Below, one piece after another: positions 16,710-25,216 of a DNA stretch of 64,000 nt (position 1 is its first letter; each line of letters begins with the position of its first letter). The notes beneath the pieces were generated by a model. That model made no database searches, was not told the DNA's origin, and saw only the letters and a program-made list of their open reading frames with translations. Position numbers and translations under genes: made by a program. The stretch lies in the NCBI GenBank assembly GCA_009697815.1, contig WLRQ01000006.1, positions 1 to 64,000 on the forward strand, read 5' to 3'. Source of the stretch: Actinomycetota bacterium. GTDB taxonomy: Bacteria; Actinomycetota; Actinomycetes; S36-B12; CAIYMF01.

Positions 16710-18292
16710 TACTTCGTGCCTCCAGTGCTAGACGTCATGGTCGTGGCCTCTCCTATGTTCTGGTTCATGGCGAGCAACAGAGATGATTCGGTGAATTCGT
16801 CGCGGCCTCGCACCAGTTCCTGCGACACACGGCCTTCGTGAAGGATGAGTACACGGTCAGCGACGGCGAGCACATCGCCGACCTCCGAGGTGGTCACCAG
16901 CAAGGTTCGTCCTTCACCCACGATCTGACGCAATTCGGTGAGCAGCTTGTGTGCTGCTCCCACGTCGACGCCGGCGGTGGGCTCATCGATGAACAAGGTG
17001 GTGGGATCAGCCTGCAGCCACTTGGCGAGGATGACCTTCTGCCGGTTTCCGCCGCTGAGGTTGCGCGTGCCGTACTCAGGGTCGGCCGGCAGGATCTCGA
17101 GCCGCGACGCCCACCGTTCGACCATCGAGGTCTCGGCCTTGCGATCCAATTGGCGGAACCCGAGTCGCAGCTGGTCGAGCGACACCAGTGAGAGGTTCTC
17201 CCTCATGGTGAACTCTTTCACCGAACTGCCCGGCATGCGGTTGCCGGGCACCAGCGCGATCTTCTGCTCGTGCCAGGTCAGCGGCGAGAGAGCATCGATG
17301 GCCGCGCCGTTCAACGTCATGGAGGTTGAGAGTGACGGGGTACTGCCCGCCAGGGCGTAGATCAGTTCCTCGCGACCTGAGCCCGACAGGCCCATGACAC
17401 AGACGCACTCGCCGGGGTAGAGGTCGAGGTCGACACCGCGTAGCAGGCTCGAGCGCAGCCCTCGCACAGTGAGTCGGGCCGAGCTTGCCCCGCCTTGGGC
17501 CTGGAGTCGTGATACCGCGAACGCGTCGAGGTTCGGGGTCTCGTCGCTGACGAGGTGCTCGCCGAGCATGGCGGTGAGCAGGGATTCGTATGACGCCTTG
17601 CGGTCGAAGAAGGTGTTGACGAGTTCACCGTTGCGCAGCACCGAGATGGACGTCGCGAGCTCAATGACATCGCGCAGGTTGTGCGAGACGTAGATGACGC
17701 CGATCCCGGATTCGGCGAGAGCGCGGATGACTCCGAAGAGCACCTCGACCTCGGGGCCCTCGAGCGCCGTGGTCGGCTCGTCAAGGACGAGGAAACGCGC
17801 GGGGCTGCCGCCGCCATCGCCGACCTCGACTGCGCGGGCGATCGCGATCAGGCTGCGCTGCACCGCCGAGAGCTTTCCCACCGCGACATCGAGCGGTACC
17901 TCACTGCCGAAGCCGTCGATCACAGACTGAAGGCGCAGCGCCTGCTTCTTCCAATCGATGGATCGACCGGACTGTTGGGAGAAGACCCCGCCGATGCCGA
18001 GGTTCTCCATCGCGGTGAACTCGGAGATCAGGCCGAGGTCCTGGTGGACGAAGCGGATGCCAAGATCGCGGATCGCGGCCGGGCCCGCGTTGTTGATAGG
18101 CCGACCGTCGAGTGTGACTTCTCCCGCGCTGGCGTCGTGGTACCCGGCGAGGATCTTGATCAGGGTGGATTTGCCGGACCCGTTGTGCCCCACGAGACCG
18201 TGGATGCGTCCGGGCTCGAAGGTGATCGAGACATCCTCGAGAACCCATTTCCCGTCGAATTGCTTGCCGAGCCCGTTCACGGCCAGAACCAT
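16709..18292 (-). CDS. Ribose-type ABC transporter ATPase (two domains)
   Basis: 527-residue fused double ATPase of the RbsA/MglA class. Domain 1 has a normal Walker A (GHNGSGKS, about 35-42), an unusual signature (LSAVQ in place of LSGGQ) and Walker B LVLDEPT. Domain 2 has the degenerate Walker A (GLSGSGRE) typical of this class, signature LSGGN and Walker B LFIDEPT. It energises uptake through the adjacent permease. A hairpin with T run lies in the gap before it, so expression may be lower than that of the binding protein. Confidence 0.9.
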   Translation of the reverse strand: MVLAVNGLGKQFDGKWVLEDVSITFEPGRIHGLVGHNGSGKSTLIKILAGYHDASAGEVTLDGRPINNAGPAAIRDLGIRFVHQDLGLISEFTAMENLGIGGVFSQQSGRSIDWKKQALRLQSVIDGFGSEVPLDVAVGKLSAVQRSLIAIARAVEVGDGGGSPARFLVLDEPTTALEGPEVEVLFGVIRALAESGIGVIYVSHNLRDVIELATSISVLRNGELVNTFFDRKASYESLLTAMLGEHLVSDETPNLDAFAVSRLQAQGGASSARLTVRGLRSSLLRGVDLDLYPGECVCVMGLSGSGREELIYALAGSTPSLSTSMTLNGAAIDALSPLTWHEQKIALVPGNRMPGSSVKEFTMRENLSLVSLDQLRLGFRQLDRKAETSMVERWASRLEILPADPEYGTRNLSGGNRQKVILAKWLQADPTTLFIDEPTAGVDVGAAHKLLTELRQIVGEGRTLLVTTSEVGDVLAVADRVLILHEGRVSQELVRGRDEFTESSLLLAMNQNIGEATTMTSSTGGTK

Positions 18293-18330
18293 CGGTGCTC
18301 CTTGGGGCTTTGCTCACATGAGCATCAAAC

Positions 18331-18373
18331 AGAAAACTGGCCGGTGTCCGATCTGCACCGAACACCGGCCAGT
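18331..18373 (-). terminator. Intra-operon terminator/attenuator after binding-protein gene
   Basis: Perfect 12-bp stem: arms 18336-18347 (ACTGGCCGGTGT) and 18362-18373, loop 14 nt. On the minus strand the stem is followed by TTTTCTGTTT. It sits about 57 nt after the binding-protein stop and before the ATPase gene, a usual place for partial termination or 3'-end stabilisation. Confidence 0.75.
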
Positions 18374-18429
18374 CACTACTGCCTCACGAACAATGTCGTG
18401 AGTTCGAACGAGCTAGCCTCGATGGCTAG

Positions 18430-19674
18430 TTACATCTTCCAGGCTGCGTTGAACAGGGCCTGGTAGTCCTTCACCATCGGCAGGTATCCGTTCGCCGGGG
18501 GAAGTTCGACGTTCTTGGGCGTGATGATCCAGCTCGGGAAGTCGACAGCCTGGTAGTTGTCGCCGATGAGGGCGTCAGCACCCTGAAGCGTCGCGAACAG
18601 GATGGTGGTGTCCATCAACATGATCTCGATGTTGGGGTCGTAGGTGGCCGCGAACATCTCGCCATCCTTGAGGTACTGAGCCTGGACGGCGCCAACACCT
18701 GCGGCCATAACCTTGACCTTGCCGTCGAGACCGGCCTGCTTGAGAGCCTGCGGGAAGCCATCGATGACGTCGGCGAAGTCTCCCACCACGTAGTTGATCT
18801 CAGGGTGCGACCGGAGGAACGAGACGAAAAGACCAGGAGTGGCGGTGCCCAGCTGGGCCAGGGTCATGTCGAAGTCGAAGTTGGTGCATGAGTTACATGC
18901 CCCGGGGGCGTCGAGGATGTCCTTGATGCCAGCGCGGGCGTACTTGTACAGCATCGACACCTCCTTGGTGCCGACGTACGCGACGTGAGCGTCCTTGCCG
19001 CCTGCGTCGGCAAGGATGATGCTGCCGAGCACGTGGCCGTTGGAGATCGCGGCACTCTTACCGAACACGAATGCCGTGATGCCGTCGATGGTGCCGTCGA
19101 CGCCCGCGTACTGCATGACGACGGGGATCTTGAGGTCCTTGAGCGCCTTGAGCTGCTTGGTGACCAGAGTCGGGTCCCAGCCACCGGTGCCGATGACGGC
19201 GGACGGCTTGTCACGGATCGCCTGGTCGTAGGCGGCGGTGAGCGTCTTGACGCTGCCGCCGGCGTCGAGGAGCTTGACCTTCCAGCCGAGGGGCGCGACG
19301 CCGACCTCGACGATGTGGGCGAACTCCTGGCAGGAGGGAACGCCGCAGGCGATGACGTCGATGGTGCCGCCCGGTGCGGGCTTGGTGTTGAGCTGCGGGA
19401 TGGTCAGCGTGGTCGGCTGAACCGAATTATCGGCGACCACTTTCTGAGCCGCGGCGAGGGCCGCGGCGAAGGTGTCGGTGGAGGGTGCGGCGCTGGAGGT
19501 CTCGGGTGCGGCGCTGGAGGTCTCGGGTGCGGCGCTGGAGGTCTCGGGAGCCGCCGGTGTGGAGGAACTACAGGCCGCGAGCGCGAGGGCAGCCGCTCCG
19601 ATGATCGCGGGAAGCGCCACTCGTGAGTAGGCCCTCCGCTTACTTGTCTTGTCGTCCGACTTCAGGAATGCCAT
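18430..19674 (-). CDS. Sugar-type ABC substrate-binding lipoprotein
   Basis: 414-residue periplasmic-binding-protein-1-like lipoprotein. The signal peptide has a basic start, a hydrophobic core and lipobox LAAC with the acylated cysteine at about 35. A Ser/Pro/Thr/Ala linker of three identical APETSSA-type units precedes the ligand-binding fold. Two cysteine pairs (ACGVPSC and ACNSC) could form disulfides outside the membrane. It delivers ligand to the downstream permease-ATPase. GGAGAG precedes ATG 19674; a longer in-frame start is less likely. Ligand unknown; neighbours suggest a polyol, sugar acid or related small molecule. Confidence 0.88.
   Translation of the reverse strand: MAFLKSDDKTSKRRAYSRVALPAIIGAAALALAACSSSTPAAPETSSAAPETSSAAPETSSAAPSTDTFAAALAAAQKVVADNSVQPTTLTIPQLNTKPAPGGTIDVIACGVPSCQEFAHIVEVGVAPLGWKVKLLDAGGSVKTLTAAYDQAIRDKPSAVIGTGGWDPTLVTKQLKALKDLKIPVVMQYAGVDGTIDGITAFVFGKSAAISNGHVLGSIILADAGGKDAHVAYVGTKEVSMLYKYARAGIKDILDAPGACNSCTNFDFDMTLAQLGTATPGLFVSFLRSHPEINYVVGDFADVIDGFPQALKQAGLDGKVKVMAAGVGAVQAQYLKDGEMFAATYDPNIEIMLMDTTILFATLQGADALIGDNYQAVDFPSWIITPKNVELPPANGYLPMVKDYQALFNAAWKM
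19484..19546 (-). repeat. Three perfect 21-bp tandem repeats in lipoprotein linker
   Basis: The 21-bp unit occurs three times without mismatch (19484-19504, 19505-19525, 19526-19546) and keeps frame. It encodes repeated A-P-E-T-S-S-A segments in the linker behind the lipid anchor. Copy number could vary between strains. Confidence 0.9.
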
Positions 19675-20039
19675 GACTTCTCTCCTCATGCAGGGGTATC
19701 TGGACATCGATCAGTGGTGCACGCACGCAGATGAAGACCCGGTGAGGTTCTGGTGAGGTGGAGGATCCCGACGTGATCTCACCGGACAGACCGGAGGCTC
19801 CCGGTCCTAGCACGTGGTCGACGAAAGCTTCGAGCGTCACGCCCGCACTCCAAGAAGTGAAGACGCTGATGTTCGCGAACGATAGGAAAGTTACGGAATG
19901 GACCTATCATTAGTCAAGGGTTGCAATCCAACCGTTACCAAGCCTGTATCTGCCCCGTGTCGGCGCGAGAACGCACCCGATCGGGGCGGCTCCGATGACG
20001 TCGTCCGCCACGCCAGGTGTGCATGCGAAGGGACCCCTC
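19675..20039. promoter_or_regulatory. Divergent regulatory region with several dyads
   Basis: This 365-bp gap separates the ABC importer (minus) from an SDR gene (plus) and holds no convincing gene. It contains a perfect 10-bp palindrome GTTCGCGAAC (19871-19880), an inverted pair GATAGG/CCTATC (19881-19886 and 19903-19908) and GGTTG/CAACC (19919-19933). The first resembles a LacI-type half-site pair. No regulator gene is adjacent. Confidence 0.4.
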
Positions 20040-20792
20040 ATGAACGGTGAGTTTCACGGCCGGACCGCCATCGTCACCGGAGCAGCCTCCGGAATCGGAC
20101 GTGCGGCATCCCTCGCGTTGGCGGCCCAAGGAGCCAACGTCGTCCTCACCGATGTCAACGCCGATGCCCTCGACGCGGTCGCAACGTCGATCTCCGAATC
20201 TGGTGGTGCCGCACTTGCCGTTGTTGCGAACGTCGCCAAACACGAGGATGTCAAGAACGTCGTCGACCAGGCCATGGGACGATTCGGGGCGCTGCACCTC
20301 GCCTTCAACAATGCGGGCATCGGTGGCCCGCTCGGCCCCACCCATGAGATCGACATCGAGGCCTACCTCACCCTCATGGATATCAACCTCCATTCGGTCT
20401 TCTACGGCATGCGCTACCAGGTGCCGGCGATCATTGCCTCGGGTGGCGGTGCGATCGTGAACACGTCCTCGATCCTGGGCACCGTCGGCGACGCGAATGC
20501 AGTGGCATACGTCGCGGCCAAGCACGGCGTCGCCGGAATGACCAAGGCTGCAGCCCTGGACTACGCAGCCCAGGGGGTGCGCATCAACTCGGTTCACCCG
20601 GGTTACGTCGACACGCCCCTGCTGAAGAATCTTCCGGATGGCGCTTACGAAGGTCTCGTCGGACTCCATCCGATGGGTCGGCTCGGGACACCCAGTGACA
20701 TAGCCGAGACGGTGCTCTTCCTGCTCTCCGACCGTGCGGCATTCATCACTGGAGCCCAGTTCAGCGTGGACGGCGGCTACACCGCGCACTAG
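20040..20792 (+). CDS. SDR family oxidoreductase
   Basis: 250-residue classical SDR with TGAASGIGR (about 13-21), NNAG, catalytic Ser plus Y-x3-K (YVAAK), and the C-terminal SVDGGYTAH. An Asp after strand 2 (LTDVN) predicts NAD preference. GAAGGGA precedes ATG 20040; an upstream in-frame start lacks a site. It is the first of a plus-strand run with the AtuA pair, but a 190-bp gap separates them. Substrate unknown. Confidence 0.87.
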   Translation: MNGEFHGRTAIVTGAASGIGRAASLALAAQGANVVLTDVNADALDAVATSISESGGAALAVVANVAKHEDVKNVVDQAMGRFGALHLAFNNAGIGGPLGPTHEIDIEAYLTLMDINLHSVFYGMRYQVPAIIASGGGAIVNTSSILGTVGDANAVAYVAAKHGVAGMTKAAALDYAAQGVRINSVHPGYVDTPLLKNLPDGAYEGLVGLHPMGRLGTPSDIAETVLFLLSDRAAFITGAQFSVDGGYTAH

Positions 20793-20982
20793 CGGTCACA
20801 TCCCGATATGTCGGCGAGCGTGCGTCGATCCCGCGGACGTCCCGGGCGCTGACTGATTCGTTTGGCCGAACTGTTGACCATTGCCGCGCGAGGCTGGAAA
20901 CATGACGGATCACCCGCCGCGCGATGGCGGCTAGCGGGCGCGATCGTCGCGACCCTCGCCAAGGCCGGAGGCCCAGTTTCAG

Positions 20983-22302
20983 ATGTCTTCGACAGTCACA
21001 GTTGCGTGCGGTGCGGGATTCGCTGGCGATCGGATGGAGCCTGCGGTCGACTTCGCAACCGCTGAGGGCATCGACGCCATCGTGCTCGAGTGTCTCGCGG
21101 AGCGCACGATGATCGCGGGTCTCCTTGAGCGCGAAAAGAACCCGAGCCTCGGTTACGACGCCCGGTTGCGCCCTCGTCTTTCCCCCATCCTTCCGCTCAC
21201 TTTCCCGCGTCGACGCGCTGTGATCACCAACCTCGGGTCGGCGAACCCGTCGGCGGCCGCGGCTGAGGTCGCCCGTCTGGCAGGTGAGATGGGCCTCGCG
21301 GGATTGCGCGTAGCCGCCGTACTCGGTGATGACATCGTCGATCGGGAGTCACACGTCGAGTGGCAGGACGACTCGGTGCTCGAGGACGGTGGCCGATGGC
21401 TCGGGGTACATGCTTATCTCGGTGTCGACCCGATCGCAGAGGCTCTTCGCCAAGGTGCGGACGTCGTCATCACCGGGCGCACCACGGATTCCTCGCTGTT
21501 CGCGGCTCCGGTCGTGGCCGCGTTCGGTGAGGGCGCACTCGCTGGCGCTCTCACCGTGGGGCACCTGCTCGAGTGCAGTGGTCAACTCACCGGAGGAAAT
21601 GTCGCCGATTCACGAGAGTCGGGGCTGACCGCGGCCGAGTATGCCGATCTGGGGTTCCCCTGGGCTCGGGTCAGCGCAGACGGCTCCGCTGAGTTCGGCG
21701 TGCTCGACGGCAAGCCAGCACGGCTCGACCCGCTCGGGGCCACATTGCAGTTGTTCTACGAGGTACACGATCCGCACGCCTATCTGACGCCCGATGCCAT
21801 CCTTGATTTCACCGGTATCGCCTTTGATCCGCTGGCTCCCAACCGGATCCGCATGTCAGGGGCGCGCTCCTCCGGCATTCCCGAACGGCTGAAGGCAGTG
21901 GGCTTCCGGCAGGCCCCCGGCTGCATCGCCGACCTCGAGATCTCCTACGCGGGCCATGGGTGCCGGGAGCGGGTACTCATTGCTGCCGAGACGATGAGGA
22001 TCAGGCTCGAGGCGATCCCCGGGGTCAGCCGATTCAATCTTGACTTCGTCGGTATCAACTCGGTTCTGGGCCTCGGGGTCGACATCCCGTGGGAGGGATC
22101 TGAGGTGCGGCTCCACGTCGGTGCCGTATGCGACTCCGACGCCACCGCCCGATCGGTCGAGGACGAGATCTACGCGCTGACCCTCAGCGGGCCAGCCGGA
22201 GGTTGCGGGATTCGCTCCGAGCGACGAGCGCACCTCTCGGTCGAGAGCGGGCTCATTGCTCGCGATCAGGTCACGACCTCGTTGGGCTGGTACACCGCAT
22301 GA
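20983..22302 (+). CDS. AtuA family protein (acyclic terpene utilization, DUF1446)
   Basis: 439-residue AtuA-family protein. It shows the family's N-terminal glycine-rich segment (GAGFAGDRMEPA), the VITGRTTDSSL stretch and TGGNVAD near residue 200. AtuA is needed for citronellol/geraniol catabolism in Pseudomonas, but its reaction is not established. GGAGG precedes the ATG by 10 nt. Its stop overlaps (ATGA) a small gene that encodes what is often the C-terminal domain of longer AtuA proteins, so the two likely form one complex. Confidence 0.85.
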   Translation: MSSTVTVACGAGFAGDRMEPAVDFATAEGIDAIVLECLAERTMIAGLLEREKNPSLGYDARLRPRLSPILPLTFPRRRAVITNLGSANPSAAAAEVARLAGEMGLAGLRVAAVLGDDIVDRESHVEWQDDSVLEDGGRWLGVHAYLGVDPIAEALRQGADVVITGRTTDSSLFAAPVVAAFGEGALAGALTVGHLLECSGQLTGGNVADSRESGLTAAEYADLGFPWARVSADGSAEFGVLDGKPARLDPLGATLQLFYEVHDPHAYLTPDAILDFTGIAFDPLAPNRIRMSGARSSGIPERLKAVGFRQAPGCIADLEISYAGHGCRERVLIAAETMRIRLEAIPGVSRFNLDFVGINSVLGLGVDIPWEGSEVRLHVGAVCDSDATARSVEDEIYALTLSGPAGGCGIRSERRAHLSVESGLIARDQVTTSLGWYTA

Positions 22303-22607
22303 AGATTCGAGAATTGGCCGCGGCCCGAGCCGGCGACAAGGGGAGCACCCTCGACATCACCCTCGTGGCTTTCAACCAGCAGGCGTACGACACCCTGGTC
22401 GAGGCACTCACTGAGGAGTACGTGGGGCAATTGATGCGCCGATCGGTGCCCGGGCCTGTCACCCGCCATCTCGTGCCCGGCCTGCTGGCGATCAAGTACG
22501 TGATGCCTGAGGCGCTCGAAGGCGGCATTTACGCCTCCGTGCGGGCGGGGATTCACTGGCAGAAGGCAGCAATTTGGCTGCTGCTCGATGAGGAAGTACC
22601 GCAGTGA
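22299..22607 (+). CDS. AtuA-related small protein
   Basis: 102-residue protein equal to the C-terminal domain found fused in longer AtuA proteins: it has the ARAGDKGSTLDI start, a VPGPVTRHLVPGLLAIKYV core and an alanine/glycine-rich middle. The ATG overlaps the AtuA stop by 4 bp and its own stop overlaps the next gene's GTG by 4 bp. It is short but clearly real because of overlap, codon use and family match. Role: partner of AtuA, reaction unknown. Confidence 0.82.
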   Translation: MKIRELAAARAGDKGSTLDITLVAFNQQAYDTLVEALTEEYVGQLMRRSVPGPVTRHLVPGLLAIKYVMPEALEGGIYASVRAGIHWQKAAIWLLLDEEVPQ

Positions 22608-23632
22608 GCGGCCAGACGCCCATCGTCTGCGTCCGTCCGCCGTCGTGGATCACCCCAGGTGTCAGTCCGCTCATGGACCTGCTCGCCTGGGTACGAATGG
22701 CAGAGGAACTCGGCCTCGACGGAATTTTCGTCGGAGATCGCATGCTCTCCGAAGCCGCCCAGGACGGTAAGAAGGTCTACGGCGCCTCGATGCTCGACCC
22801 GATCGTCGTGCTCTCGGCCATCGCAGCCAGCACCAGCCGCGTGCTACTCGGCCCGCTGGTGATGGTGCTTCCCTTCCGCCACCCGGTACAGCTCGCAAAG
22901 TCGATTGCCTCGCTCGATGCGGCCTCCGGTGGTCGCGTCATCCTCGGCGCAGGCCTGGGCTGGTTGGCGAAGGAGTTCACCACTCTGGGCATCCCGATGG
23001 TCGAGCGGGCGGCGAGGTTCGAAGAAATGATCACGATCATGCGCCAGCTGTGGAAGGGATCCAACGTGAGCTACGAGGGGCGGTTCTGGACACTCGAGGA
23101 TGTCGCGATCTCCCCTGTCCCGGTGAACGGGCCGCCCCCGATCTGGATGGCTTCCTTCGCCCCGAGCCAGTCCTTGGAGTGGCCCGATGGATGGCCCAAG
23201 CCTGCGCTCACCCAGTTCGACCGGGTCGGCCGTCTGGCAGATGCGTGGGTGCCACTGGTCTACTCAGCCTCGTCCAAGCGACGGATCGCCCCTACGGTGC
23301 TGGGGGATGCCTGGAATATCGTGCTCGACCGTGCAGCCATCGCCGAGCGAGGCCGCGACGACATTGACTTCGTACTCTCGGACTGGTGCTACGTCCTAGA
23401 AGGCCCCGATGCAAAGGCCAGGTGCCAGCAGGCCCTCGGAAGGTTCTTCGAGGGTGATTGGGACGACGCTCTGCGCACCTACACCATCGGAACCTGCGAC
23501 GAAGTAGTTGAGAAGGTGCGGGCCCAAACCCGTCACATCGATCATGTCGACGGTTACGTCCTGACCCCTCTCAGTGATGAGAGGGATCAGGTCGCCCACC
23601 TCGCCGAGGTCGCCGCGCAGTTGCGTTCGTGA
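22604..23632 (+). CDS. Luciferase-like (LLM) flavin/F420 oxidoreductase
   Basis: 342-residue bacterial-luciferase-like TIM barrel with EELGLDGIFVGDR near the N-terminus and the LGAGLGWLAKEF cofactor-phosphate segment near residue 115. Members use FMNH2 or F420. The GTG start overlaps the AtuA-related gene, so it is co-translated and likely acts in the same pathway, perhaps as oxygenase or dehydrogenase on a terpenoid-like substrate. It converges on the aldehyde dehydrogenase gene 22 bp away. Confidence 0.84.
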   Translation: MSGQTPIVCVRPPSWITPGVSPLMDLLAWVRMAEELGLDGIFVGDRMLSEAAQDGKKVYGASMLDPIVVLSAIAASTSRVLLGPLVMVLPFRHPVQLAKSIASLDAASGGRVILGAGLGWLAKEFTTLGIPMVERAARFEEMITIMRQLWKGSNVSYEGRFWTLEDVAISPVPVNGPPPIWMASFAPSQSLEWPDGWPKPALTQFDRVGRLADAWVPLVYSASSKRRIAPTVLGDAWNIVLDRAAIAERGRDDIDFVLSDWCYVLEGPDAKARCQQALGRFFEGDWDDALRTYTIGTCDEVVEKVRAQTRHIDHVDGYVLTPLSDERDQVAHLAEVAAQLRS

Positions 23633-23654
23633 GCGGCCACTCCTGCGGTCGACT

Positions 23655-25088
23655 TCAGTTCAGCAGTGCCTTCATCTCGAGGTACTCCTCCACCGCGTGA
23701 CGGCCGAGCTCACGGCCATGGCCGGACTGCTTGTAGCCGCCGAACGGAGCGATGGGGTTGAACGCTCCGGCGTTGACCTCCACCTGGCCCGCACGGATGC
23801 GTCGGGCGACGGCATTGGCGCGAGCGACGTCGGCGCCCATCACCGCTGCAGCGAGGCCGTAGACGGTGGCGTTGGCGATCCTGACGGCCTCGTCGTCGCC
23901 GAGTGCATCGTCATAGGGCTGGATCGACATGACGGGGCCGAAGATCTCCTCTTGGGCAATGGTCATATCGATGGTGACGTCGGAGAACACGGTGGGCTGG
24001 ACGTAGTACCCCTTCGTCAGCCCCTCCGGAAGGCCCGACCCACCCGTGAGTAGACGTGCTCCTTCGGCGATGCCCTTGTCGATCAGCGCGCGCACCCGCC
24101 CGAGCTGACGCTCGGAGACCAGTGGGCCCATGGCGGTGTCCTCGGACATCGGATCGCCGACCTTGATGGTGGCGACGGCGGCGAGGATGGCGCTCTCGAC
24201 CTCTGCGAGACGTGACTGCGGCACGACGATGCGCGTGAGTGCCGAACAGGCCTGGCCTGAGTTCAGGGTGATGGCGCCGACGACGCGCTGGGCAACCATG
24301 TTGACGTCGGCATCCGGCAGCACGACCAGCGGAGACTTGCCGCCGAGCTCGAGTGCCACTCGCTTGACCTTGTCGGCCGCGAGCGCGCAGATCCGCTTGC
24401 CCACGGCAGTGGAGCCGGTGAAACTGACCATGTCGATGTCGGGGTGGGTCACGATCGCCTCGCCCACGGTCGGCCCGTCGCCGAACACGACATTGAGAAC
24501 TCCAGCCGGGAGGCCGGCCGCCTCGAGGATCTCGATGAGCGCGTAGGTGGTGAGGGGCGCAAACTCGCTGGGCTTGAGGACGATCGTGCATCCGGCCGCG
24601 AGTGCGGGTGCCACCTTGGCGACGACCTGCTGCAGGGGGAAGTTCCATGGTGCGATCAGACCGACGACACCGATGGCTTCCTTCACGATGGTGGCGTTGC
24701 CAATGATCTCCGGGTCGAAGGCGTGGCCCACGAAGTCATTCTGGGAGCCCACGGTGACCGAGGGCAGGCCCACGTGCATGGCACGCGAGAGCGCGAGTGG
24801 AGTGCCTACCTCGCGGCTCTGGATCACGGCGAGTTCCTCGGTGCGCGCCAGGATCGCCTCACTCGCTGCCTTGAGGAGGTTGCCGCGGAACTCAGGGGTC
24901 GTGGTGCTCCAGGAATCGAAGGCCGCCCGAGCAGCCTTCACCGCGGTGTCGACCTCCTTGGCCGTACCGGCGGGGATGCGGCCGATGACTTCCTCTGTCG
25001 CTGCGTCGATCACCTCGATGCGCTCGGAGGACTCTGCCTGAACCCAGGCACCGTTGATGTGGTGGACATCGAAGTTGTAGTCAGACAT
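23655..25088 (-). CDS. NAD(P)-dependent aldehyde dehydrogenase
   Basis: 477-residue aldehyde dehydrogenase with every hallmark: PWNFP (N149), the phosphate loop FTGSTAVGK, the general base E247 in LELGGKSP and the nucleophile C281 in GQACSA. It oxidises an aldehyde to its acid. The start at 25088 fits the family N-terminus and has GAGAGGG upstream. It lies 128 bp downstream of a butanediol-type dehydrogenase gene on the same strand and could take acetaldehyde or another aldehyde from that pathway. Confidence 0.92.
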   Translation of the reverse strand: MSDYNFDVHHINGAWVQAESSERIEVIDAATEEVIGRIPAGTAKEVDTAVKAARAAFDSWSTTTPEFRGNLLKAASEAILARTEELAVIQSREVGTPLALSRAMHVGLPSVTVGSQNDFVGHAFDPEIIGNATIVKEAIGVVGLIAPWNFPLQQVVAKVAPALAAGCTIVLKPSEFAPLTTYALIEILEAAGLPAGVLNVVFGDGPTVGEAIVTHPDIDMVSFTGSTAVGKRICALAADKVKRVALELGGKSPLVVLPDADVNMVAQRVVGAITLNSGQACSALTRIVVPQSRLAEVESAILAAVATIKVGDPMSEDTAMGPLVSERQLGRVRALIDKGIAEGARLLTGGSGLPEGLTKGYYVQPTVFSDVTIDMTIAQEEIFGPVMSIQPYDDALGDDEAVRIANATVYGLAAAVMGADVARANAVARRIRAGQVEVNAGAFNPIAPFGGYKQSGHGRELGRHAVEEYLEMKALLN

Positions 25089-25216
25089 GTGAGTTGCCCT
25101 CTCGGCAGGTGTGGCCACCATGTGCTGGCAGCCCTGATAGGACGCTAACTAGTTGACGTGCGATCGGGAATGCTCCCCGAGGAATCGTTATGAAATCGGA
25201 CGCGAGCACGTGGTGC

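Noticed and set aside
18985-19626. A plus-strand open frame with a Gly/Cys repeat
   Set aside because: It is the reverse-strand reading of the lipoprotein's 21-bp repeats.
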